A DNA stretch of 5,176 nt from NCBI GenBank assembly GCA_934716785.1, contig CAKUYM010000314.1:1-5176 (forward strand), given 5' to 3'. Position numbers and translations under genes: made by a program. The number at the start of each line of letters is the position of its first letter. Position 1 is the first letter of the stretch. The stretch is from an uncultured Bacteroides sp. GTDB taxonomy: Bacteria; Bacteroidota; Bacteroidia; Bacteroidales; Bacteroidaceae. Positions 1-5,176 of the stretch are shown piece after piece. Under the pieces are notes generated by a model. The model saw only the letters and a program-made list of their open reading frames with translations, was not told the origin of the DNA and ran no database searches.

Positions 1-490
1 CAGTAGATGCCATCTCACCATTTTTCTGATGTACTATCTTCCGGCAGCCATTTCCCGAATGGGAAAGCCAGACATCTCCGTTAGAGGCGACAAAAACCGC
101 TGAATAATTCTGTCTCAACTCACCGCAACCGGTATAGTCCACAAAACGGGCGCGTTGCAAATCATAGCAACTATATAATCTGGGTGTAGTAGAAATCCAC
201 AAAAAGCCATCTTTATCTTCTGTCAGATCGTAAATACGATTGTCTGCCAAAGATACCTCACCACCGATTTCCGGACGGAAAGTGAGAAAAGAGTTGCCAT
301 CATAACGACTTAATCCGTTCAAAGTGGCGAACCACAAAAAGCCTTTACTGTCCTGATAAATATATCGAATAGAGTTATTAGGAAGGCCGTCACTCGTTCT
401 CATTTGTGTGGAACGAAGCTCGATTGCACTATAAGCATTCAACACACAACTAACAAGAAAGGTAAAGATCAAAAGGTGTTTTCGCATCAT
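1..490 (-). CDS. Hybrid two-component system sensor/regulator (HTCS), N-terminal part only
   Basis: This is the first 163 codons of a gene that runs off the left edge. The protein begins MMRKHLLIFTF, and a hydrophobic segment (about residues 5-20) ending near AYSA looks like an export signal. It is followed by beta-propeller repeats of the Reg_prop type. The first is GLPNNSIRYIYQDSKGFLWF (35-54) followed by a GLSRYDG end (59-65). The second is NRIYDLTEDKDGFLWIS (84-100). A third is suggested by VFVASNGDVWLS (132-143). This arrangement is characteristic of Bacteroides HTCS proteins, in which a periplasmic propeller sensor is fused to a histidine kinase, a receiver and an AraC-type DNA-binding domain. 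The later domains lie outside the window, so the full architecture is inferred. A propeller-only sensor is the alternative. The start could be either of two adjacent ATGs (490 or 487). The gene lies 91 bases downstream of rhaM, on the same strand and with its own promoter. Its probable ligand is an RG-I oligosaccharide, judging from its neighbours. Confidence 0.88.
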   Translation of the reverse strand, partial: MMRKHLLIFTFLVSCVLNAYSAIELRSTQMRTSDGLPNNSIRYIYQDSKGFLWFATLNGLSRYDGNSFLTFRPEIGGEVSLADNRIYDLTEDKDGFLWISTTPRLYSCYDLQRARFVDYTGCGELRQNYSAVFVASNGDVWLSHSGNGCRKIVHQKNGEMAST

Positions 491-522
491 ACAGATTCCA
501 AGATTAAATAATTAATATTGGA

Positions 523-554
523 CAAATATAGTCAAGATAGTTGAGATAATGAAA
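523..554 (-). promoter_or_regulatory. Bacteroidota-type promoter of the HTCS gene
   Basis: On the minus strand TATATTTG (530-523) matches the -7 consensus TAnnTTTG exactly. Twenty bases upstream lies TTTC (554-551), a 3 of 4 match to the -33 box TTTG. Transcription would start a few bases beyond 523, giving a leader of roughly 25 bases before the ATG at 490. This supports expression of the regulator independently of the enzyme operon. No convincing hairpin terminator was seen between rhaM and this promoter, so some read-through from the operon is possible. Confidence 0.65.
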
Positions 555-581
555 GAAACGGCCCACCTAATTACTGAAAAA

Positions 582-896
582 TCAATCCATGTGGAATACT
601 TCCGGCAAAGGAATAGACACCGGTGAGTTGTCTGGATTCACTACCATGATATCCGCCATATAATCCCACCATTTCTGCACAATTTCCGTATTACCCAAGT
701 CTTGTGAACCGGCCTCACCTTCCGTTTTCTGGAAAGCAAACAGGATATTAGTCTCCTTATCCCAATAAATCGAATAGTCCGACACTCCGTTTTTGGAAAG
801 CAATGCTTTCAATTCAGGCCAGATGGCAGCGTGTCTTTTCTCATATTCAGCTTCACATCCGGGTTTTAAATACATTTTAAAAGCTTCTCGTTTCAT
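582..896 (-). CDS. rhaM: L-rhamnose mutarotase
   Basis: This 104-residue protein interconverts the alpha and beta anomers of L-rhamnose and should act in the cytoplasm, since it has no signal peptide. From memory it aligns almost without gaps with Escherichia coli RhaM, also 104 residues. Shared features are RHAAIWPEL (21-29; RRHNPIWPEL in E. coli), an IYWDK segment (43-47), the tryptophan pair in KWWDYM (75-80), and NPDNSPVS (87-94) followed by EVF (99-101). Tyr18 and His22, which I recall as active-site residues in E. coli RhaM, are both present at the same positions. It is the last gene of the operon, 18 bases after the GH105 stop codon. There is no Shine-Dalgarno sequence before the ATG, only AT-rich DNA as is usual in this phylum. 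Its place beside two RG-I enzymes, rather than in a rhamnose isomerase/kinase operon, suggests it serves rhamnose released from pectin. Confidence 0.95.
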   Translation of the reverse strand: MKREAFKMYLKPGCEAEYEKRHAAIWPELKALLSKNGVSDYSIYWDKETNILFAFQKTEGEAGSQDLGNTEIVQKWWDYMADIMVVNPDNSPVSIPLPEVFHMD

Positions 897-914
897 GGTT
901 CTATCTATTTAAAG

Positions 915-2324
915 TTAATCTTTGTTTTCTTCTGTGTCGACAGCAAAAATAGGTGCAGTAGTTTTCTGTTTCACCTGATAATACTGAACGGCGCTGTCAT
1001 TCATCCGCGGGTACTGATTCTTCAATAGAGAGATCATTTCCGCACCTGCCCAAAGCACCGGTCCGTATCCATGCGCCGCATATACATTGACTGGACGATA
1101 GTAATAAAAAGCAGGATCGAAAGCCATTCCCGTACCTACACAAGTGCCTTCCACCTGACCTTCCGCATTGATCTTACCGGCCACGGCATGCCATCCCAAA
1201 TGAGCGACAGGGCCATAAGCAATGGCGTCAATCCAACCTTTATTGATAGCATGCGCCAAACAATATACGTAAATAGCCGTAGCAGACGTCTCCAGATAAG
1301 AATCGTTCCGGTCGAGCAATTGATGCCAAAGCCCTTCTCCACTTTGCAGGGCAGTCACTCCGCGTACATGAGCTCGGAGATAATCCATCACTTTCGCGCG
1401 TTGAGGGTAATCTTCCGGCAATACATCGAGCAATTCACACGCTGTCAGCATAGCCCACCCATTGGCTCGTGCCCAACAAAAAGCAGGATGATCGGTACTG
1501 CTTTCCACCCATCCATGACGATACAATCCTTTTTCAGGGATAAACATACGGTCGGCAAATTGCAGGAATTGTCTGACAGCCTCCGCCAGATATATATTTT
1601 TTTTAGCCTCGTCATAACGGCTCATCTGGGCTACTACCGGAATCCCCATAAACATATCGTCCAACCAAAGTGTATTATGTTGCGGACGATTGCGGGCAAA
1701 AGTACCATCTGCCAACCGATATTCTTTATTCTGAATAAAATCAAAATAGTTCTCTATTAACCCGTCTACGGGAAGTGATTGGTCTTTCACGCGGACTTTC
1801 ACCATCGCTGTACACACAGCCCCGGCATCATCCAGGGCATGAGGAGTGAGAATTTGCAGCAGTTGAGGGTCCGTCACACCTTTCTCTTCATACACACGTT
1901 TAAAATGAGGCGCCACTTTCGCCAAGAAGCGGAAACGATTCTGCACATAATCCATGTAACGTTGATCGCCCGTAGCTTCGGTAGCTGCTATCAAGGCTGA
2001 ATAGGTTACCCCCCACTCGTAACTTGCCAGACGGAAAGCGCCACGTTCCAGTTGTGCTTCCTCTCCCATCGCGGTATAGTCGGTAATCAGTTTACCAGTA
2101 TTCTTATCTACTACACGTGCCGGAGTCTCCCTATCGATATAAGCAAATACACGGTCTATATCTTTCTTAACCAGTTCGGGTGTCAGGTCACCATAAGTGC
2201 CCTGATAAGCAGGTTGCAGCAAATGCAAAGGAGTATTTGAATCATTCACTACAGTTTTCTTTTTCTGTGCGCTAACCGGCAAAGTCGCCAGCAATAAAGC
2301 AATGGTTGTAATACGAATATACAT
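915..2324 (-). CDS. Secreted GH105 unsaturated rhamnogalacturonyl hydrolase (YteR/RhiN-like)
   Basis: This 469-residue enzyme should remove the 4,5-unsaturated galacturonate that a rhamnogalacturonan lyase leaves at the non-reducing end, exposing L-rhamnose. The first 20 residues are a signal peptide with a VSAQ cleavage region and no lipobox, so a periplasmic enzyme is likely. The body has the (alpha/alpha)6-barrel signatures of the family: NTLWLDDMFMGIP (217-229), RHGW (269-272), FCWARANGW (282-290), GLWHQLLDR (331-339), ETSATA (345-350) and a glycine-rich GTGMAFDP...HGYGP...W end (397-425). From recalled YteR numbering, Trp141/Asp143 and Arg213/Trp217 correspond to Trp220/Asp222 and Arg286/Trp290. 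The spacing within each pair is conserved, making Asp222 the likely general acid/base. The protein is longer than the roughly 370-residue YteR, mainly through an N-terminal stretch before about residue 90 and a hydrophilic tail. Its ATG is 3 bases after the PL11 stop, so the two are surely co-transcribed and perhaps translationally coupled. The family call is strong. The exact substrate is inferred from the operon, and a generic unsaturated glucuronyl/galacturonyl activity is possible. Confidence 0.93.
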   Translation of the reverse strand: MYIRITTIALLLATLPVSAQKKKTVVNDSNTPLHLLQPAYQGTYGDLTPELVKKDIDRVFAYIDRETPARVVDKNTGKLITDYTAMGEEAQLERGAFRLASYEWGVTYSALIAATEATGDQRYMDYVQNRFRFLAKVAPHFKRVYEEKGVTDPQLLQILTPHALDDAGAVCTAMVKVRVKDQSLPVDGLIENYFDFIQNKEYRLADGTFARNRPQHNTLWLDDMFMGIPVVAQMSRYDEAKKNIYLAEAVRQFLQFADRMFIPEKGLYRHGWVESSTDHPAFCWARANGWAMLTACELLDVLPEDYPQRAKVMDYLRAHVRGVTALQSGEGLWHQLLDRNDSYLETSATAIYVYCLAHAINKGWIDAIAYGPVAHLGWHAVAGKINAEGQVEGTCVGTGMAFDPAFYYYRPVNVYAAHGYGPVLWAGAEMISLLKNQYPRMNDSAVQYYQVKQKTTAPIFAVDTEENKD

Positions 2325-2327
2325 AAT

Positions 2328-4169
2328 CTATTTTTTTGGTATTTTATATCCTCTGAATACAGTGCCCTGAAGTTCCGGCCCGAAATAGAATCCGGGCTGT
2401 GTAGGCTGATTATAAGCTACATTCTGAGTAGCGATACTTATACGATAAATCGGATCTTCAAGGAAAGTATGAAAACGATAGTCAGTAGGAATAGTAGAGA
2501 CGTAAAGCCGTAAAGCTGTATTATCAGCTGTACGCATCAGTACTTCTTCGCGCCAGTCACCTACGATATCTCCCTGAAGGCAAGGATTCGCTTTGGTTCC
2601 ATTATTAGAAAGAGTCCCCTCAAAAATGGTTATACACTCACATACTCCTTTTTCCCAATTATATTTACTGACCATATTTCGATCCAACAATTCACGCAAC
2701 AAATCTCCATCCCACCAAACAGCCATATTACAGGATAAACCTTTTACTTGGTCTTTTACCACTTCCCCTTTCACATTCCTTATTCCTCCGGAAGCAATAG
2801 ACCACATTTCAACGCCCGGTTGAGTCGGGTCAATATCAGCCGCCATACAACGCCCCACATCCGTACTGTCTTTAATTTGAAATAGTACTTCTCCTGTAGC
2901 CGCATCCCGATAAGTAGAACCGTCACGTTTATTCTCATGACAATCCCAGACTTGCAGTCCTTTACGAGAGGGGTCGAAATGAGTCAGATGAATGGCATCG
3001 CCGTGTCCCATTTTCGTAGTGTAGAGTCCTTTACCGTTATGGTCTATGGCACATGAGCCGTAGATGATCTCATCGCACCCGTCACCGTCCACGTCACCTA
3101 CCCGCAAATTATGATTTCCTTGTCCGGCATAATCGCCATAACCGGGATTATTACTGTCGAATACCCAACGTTGTTTCAGTTTATTTCCATCCCAGTCAAA
3201 GGCGGCTAAAACAGTACGTGTATAATATCCGCGACACATTACTACGCTCGGGTGTACCCCATCAAGATAAGCAATGCAAGCCAAAAAACGGTCACTGCGA
3301 TTACCACGGTTGTCTCCCCATCCCATCAAGTCTCCTCTTTCGGGCACATAATCAATTGTTTGCATCGCTTCTCCTGTCAATCCGTTGAAGATTGTCAGAT
3401 ATTCCGGTCCTGTCAGGATACGTCCTTGTTCATTCCGATAGTCAGCCCGCGCATTCCCAATTACTTTTCCCGTTCCATCCACCGTTCCGTCTCCGGTTTT
3501 TATCACTACTTCCGCACGACCGTCACTATCCAAATCATAAACCATAAATTGAGTGTAATGCGCACCTGCACGTACATTCTTTCCCAAACTAATACGCCAT
3601 AAATGCTGACCATTCAATTTATAGCAATCCAAAATCACGGGTCCGGTATAGCCGTCATGCGCATTATCATGCGCATTACTCGGATCCCATTTCAAAACAA
3701 TCTCATATTCGCCATCACCATCCACGTCACCGACACTGGCATCATTCGGAGCATAAAAATAGTTTTGCCCTGACGGAGTCGTACCGTCTTCAGGACGGTT
3801 CAACGGAATATTCAGATAGCCCGACGGAGCATTTGCCGGTAATTGATAGCTACTTTCCGTCTTTCCTTCCCTTGTTTTCACGGTATAAAGTACAGGTTCT
3901 GTCCCTGCATAGGTATCTTGATAGAAAGTGGCATCTTTCAACGGGTGCTTGTTTATTTTTTTATTATTCCTATAAATATCAAAAGATTCATTCATCGGGT
4001 CGGAAGACAAATAACGCCAAGAAACAGCCACAGTAGACGGATTCTCCCGGATAGCAATTACACCACGTCCCAAACATTCATGTTTCAACTTCGAAAAGTT
4101 ATAGTTTGGCTGGGCCATCGAGGAGATAGTTATCAGGCAGAAACTTAAAAAAAGAGTTATACATTTCAT
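2328..4169 (-). CDS. Secreted PL11 rhamnogalacturonan lyase (YesW/YesX-like)
   Basis: This 613-residue lyase cleaves the rhamnose-galacturonate backbone of RG-I by beta-elimination, giving oligosaccharides with an unsaturated galacturonate end. The first 20 residues form a signal peptide (SSMAQ at the cleavage region) with no lipobox. Residues about 30-115 form the N-terminal beta-sandwich typical of the family (GRGVIAIR, VAVSWRYL, FDIYRN). From about 130 the eight-bladed propeller begins, with calcium-binding FG-GAP-like loops at DVDGDGEYE (148-156), DLDSDGRAE (212-220), DVDGDGCDE (359-367) and GDIVGDWREE (533-542). Family hallmarks include KWDPSNAHDN (160-169), GYTGPVILDCYKLNGQHLWR (173-192), RAGAHYTQFMVYDLD (200-214), KTGDGT (224-229) and the end QNVAYNQPTQPGFYFG (582-597). 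The length is normal and no key segment is missing. It is the first gene of the operon, reading from a promoter at about 4200. The ATG at 4169 gives the signal peptide directly. Family assignment is near certain. Whether it acts endo or exo cannot be read from the sequence. Confidence 0.95.
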   Translation of the reverse strand: MKCITLFLSFCLITISSMAQPNYNFSKLKHECLGRGVIAIRENPSTVAVSWRYLSSDPMNESFDIYRNNKKINKHPLKDATFYQDTYAGTEPVLYTVKTREGKTESSYQLPANAPSGYLNIPLNRPEDGTTPSGQNYFYAPNDASVGDVDGDGEYEIVLKWDPSNAHDNAHDGYTGPVILDCYKLNGQHLWRISLGKNVRAGAHYTQFMVYDLDSDGRAEVVIKTGDGTVDGTGKVIGNARADYRNEQGRILTGPEYLTIFNGLTGEAMQTIDYVPERGDLMGWGDNRGNRSDRFLACIAYLDGVHPSVVMCRGYYTRTVLAAFDWDGNKLKQRWVFDSNNPGYGDYAGQGNHNLRVGDVDGDGCDEIIYGSCAIDHNGKGLYTTKMGHGDAIHLTHFDPSRKGLQVWDCHENKRDGSTYRDAATGEVLFQIKDSTDVGRCMAADIDPTQPGVEMWSIASGGIRNVKGEVVKDQVKGLSCNMAVWWDGDLLRELLDRNMVSKYNWEKGVCECITIFEGTLSNNGTKANPCLQGDIVGDWREEVLMRTADNTALRLYVSTIPTDYRFHTFLEDPIYRISIATQNVAYNQPTQPGFYFGPELQGTVFRGYKIPKK

Positions 4170-4197
4170 AGTTTTATCGATTAATCAAATTACAACA

Positions 4198-4228
4198 CAA
4201 AAGTAAAGGACGCGACTCATTGATAAAA
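4198..4228 (-). promoter_or_regulatory. Bacteroidota-type promoter of the PL11-GH105-rhaM operon
   Basis: On the minus strand TACTTTTG (4205-4198) fits the -7 consensus TAnnTTTG fully. Nineteen bases upstream TTTT (4228-4225) matches three of four bases of the -33 box. The predicted transcript would begin around 4190, leaving a short leader of about 20 bases before the ATG at 4169. That leader is AT-rich and has no Shine-Dalgarno sequence, as expected for the phylum. Any binding site for the HTCS would be expected upstream of 4228, but I could not identify one. Confidence 0.65.
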
Positions 4229-4330
4229 TAGAATATTGTACAGATATATGTAGAAATTGCCATAAACATACTTTTAACGCTATTTTCTATTGTATTGTGA
4301 ACGAATTTAAAGGCATTTGCACAGAAATCC

Positions 4331-4362
4331 ATTGAAAAAGAATAGAACGTCTCTTACTTTTG
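4331..4362 (+). promoter_or_regulatory. Possible rightward promoter with no gene following it
   Basis: TACTTTTG (4355-4362) fits the -7 consensus, and ATTG (4331-4334), 20 bases upstream, is a 3 of 4 match to the -33 box TTTG. The following 40 bases are AT-rich like a Bacteroides leader, but no plus-strand gene follows. Instead the sequence enters the 3' end of the transposase gene, read antisense. It may be the promoter of a gene cut off by the insertion sequence, or an antisense promoter acting on the transposase message. Confidence 0.45.
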
Positions 4363-4400
4363 TAATAGGATTTATTATAAACAACAAATTAATAACAATA

Positions 4401-5176
4401 GTTCGTTAAACATTTCCTTAACACTTATGCCGCTATTGTTGCAAATTTAATCCCCTCTTCCCATAGCTTTCGATTTATTTCCGGATTCGGTTCAATGCCA
4501 GACACGGAAATAAATCGTTGCATGAGGAAAATATTGTGGCATAGCACTTTCACCGAAGCCATTGATAAGACTGTCCCTTTCTCCAGGGCTTTGACTTTTG
4601 CCAGATTAACGCTGGTCAGTGAAGCGTTGAAATGAAAATGGAGCTTATCAATATCCCGGCTTTGGCAATTTGTCAGTCCGGTGAATTGCTTACTATCTCT
4701 AAAGCAAAATTCGACTTGAAAGCGTGTCCTGTAAAAATCCAATACGTCCATCGCCTTCATTTGGGTATCAGTTGAGAAATACAGTTTACGTACTTTCTTA
4801 TCCTCACTTTCCCAAATACACAGCAGTATATTTCTGTCCAACGAACGTGAATGAACTACTGCCGAAAGAACACGCCCTTTTCCTTTCTCCAAGTTGGTTA
4901 TTTCAAACCTGCCCTCTTCCAGGTGTTTCATTTCGATTTTACCGTCATACAACTTAGGCCTCCCTCTTTTACCCGTAGGCTGTCCTGAGACGAGATACAG
5001 CAAACAGGCGTCATCCCTAAACCGGCTGATTACATGGAAACCCATTTCAAGTGCGCCGTCCACAAATGTGGATTTGGAGAAATAGGCATCCGCAACCACA
5101 TAGTTTGTCAGTCGCTGAAGCGTTTCCTTGCGTGTACGTAGCACATGCAAATACCAGTCTATTAATGTGTATTTAA
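4401..5176 (-). mobile_element. Insertion sequence of the IS4 type, one end only
   Basis: The transposase gene running off the right edge marks an insertion sequence whose other end lies outside the window. The boundary on this side must lie between the rightward promoter (about 4363) and the transposase stop at 4425. I place it near 4400, where leader-like AT-rich DNA gives way to GTTCGTTAAAC. A weak palindrome (GTTAA, 8-base loop, TTAAC, at 4405-4422) lies there. The terminal inverted repeat and the target duplication cannot be confirmed without the other end, so the left coordinate is an estimate. Confidence 0.7.
4425..5176 (-). CDS. IS4-family DDE transposase, C-terminal part
   Basis: The frame is open from the right edge to the TAA at 4425-4427, giving 249 visible residues and beginning KYTLIDWYLHVL. 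The true start is outside the window. The TTG at 5150 is only an internal leucine codon, because the frame continues upstream without a stop. YVVADAYF (codons about 5102-5079) carries the presumed second catalytic aspartate, at 5090-5088. FYRTRFQVEFCFRDSK fits the Y-(2)-R-(3)-E-(6)-K signature of IS4-type transposases exactly, with the third catalytic residue, Glu, at 4712-4710. A GKRGRPK segment lies between them in the beta-strand insertion. The visible part shows no frameshift or internal stop, so this copy may be active, but the first catalytic aspartate is not in view. The gene points toward the PL11 operon, with 255 bases between the stop codon and the lyase start and no clear terminator in that gap. 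Read-through into the operon is therefore possible. Confidence 0.88.
   Translation of the reverse strand, partial: KYTLIDWYLHVLRTRKETLQRLTNYVVADAYFSKSTFVDGALEMGFHVISRFRDDACLLYLVSGQPTGKRGRPKLYDGKIEMKHLEEGRFEITNLEKGKGRVLSAVVHSRSLDRNILLCIWESEDKKVRKLYFSTDTQMKAMDVLDFYRTRFQVEFCFRDSKQFTGLTNCQSRDIDKLHFHFNASLTSVNLAKVKALEKGTVLSMASVKVLCHNIFLMQRFISVSGIEPNPEINRKLWEEGIKFATIAA

Larger units (their letters stand above)
4197..4363. repeat. Imperfect inverted repeat made of two facing-away promoter cores
   Basis: The minus-strand 16-mer CGTCCTTTACTTTTGT (4212-4197) recurs on the plus strand as CGTCTCTTACTTTTGT (4348-4363), with 14 of 16 bases identical. Each copy contains a TACTTTTG -7 box and about 8 bases of spacer upstream. 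The intervening 135 bases show no further convincing symmetry. The likeness goes beyond the general -7 consensus and may reflect co-regulated divergent promoters. Confidence 0.6.

Noticed and set aside
1597..1604. Run of eight T (eight A on the coding strand) inside GH105 as a phase-variation switch
   Set aside because: The run is in frame as Lys-Lys-Asn in an intact gene, is short for slippage, and ordinary AT-rich coding explains it.
1071..1760. 229-codon open frame on the plus strand
   Set aside because: It lies entirely antisense to the GH105 gene, whose catalytic motifs are intact. The translation is rich in His, Arg, Ile and Ser with no recognisable domain, as expected of a shadow frame.
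3252..4148. Plus-strand open frames of 67-116 codons opposite the PL11 gene
   Set aside because: They overlap a well-supported lyase reading frame, overlap each other in part, and show no family features.
4405..4422. Palindrome GTTAA/TTAAC as a transcription terminator of the transposase
   Set aside because: The stem is only 5 AT-rich base pairs with an 8-base loop and no U-run. It may instead belong to the insertion-sequence end.
4724..5085. Plus-strand open frames of 63-77 codons opposite the transposase
   Set aside because: They are antisense to conserved transposase motifs and have no domain-like sequence.
5148..5150. TTG as the transposase start codon
   Set aside because: The frame stays open upstream (KYTLIDWY) to the window edge, and the first catalytic aspartate would be missing, so the gene starts outside the window.

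Overview
The window looks like a piece of a Bacteroides (Bacteroidota, gut-type) chromosome. The evidence is the gene families present (a hybrid two-component sensor, a family PL11 lyase and a family GH105 hydrolase), promoters with the Bacteroidota -7 box TAnnTTTG, start codons without Shine-Dalgarno sequences, and moderately AT-rich DNA. All real genes lie on the minus strand, so the layout below runs from right to left, in the direction of transcription.

Right end (about 4400-5176): the 3' part of an insertion sequence carrying an IS4-type DDE transposase, cut by the window edge. Region 4170-4424 (255 bases) has no gene but holds the promoter of the enzyme operon, a mirror-image promoter facing the other way into the insertion sequence, and the probable end of that element.

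Centre (4169-582): a compact three-gene operon for the rhamnogalacturonan-I (RG-I) backbone of pectin. It encodes a secreted PL11 rhamnogalacturonan lyase, a secreted GH105 unsaturated rhamnogalacturonyl hydrolase 3 bases downstream, and a cytoplasmic L-rhamnose mutarotase (rhaM) 17 bases further on. The inferred sequence of steps is that the lyase cuts the backbone to unsaturated oligosaccharides, the hydrolase removes the terminal unsaturated uronate and so exposes rhamnose, and the mutarotase interconverts the anomers of imported L-rhamnose before catabolism.

Left end (490-1): the start of a hybrid two-component system sensor/regulator with its own promoter. Only the signal peptide and the first beta-propeller repeats are in view. 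It is the likely regulator of this polysaccharide-utilisation locus.

I see no wholly new system. The feature most worth a second look is the divergent promoter pair at 4197-4363 (14 of 16 bases identical in inverted orientation). Its right-hand arm runs straight into the insertion sequence, as if the element had landed between that promoter and a former rightward gene.
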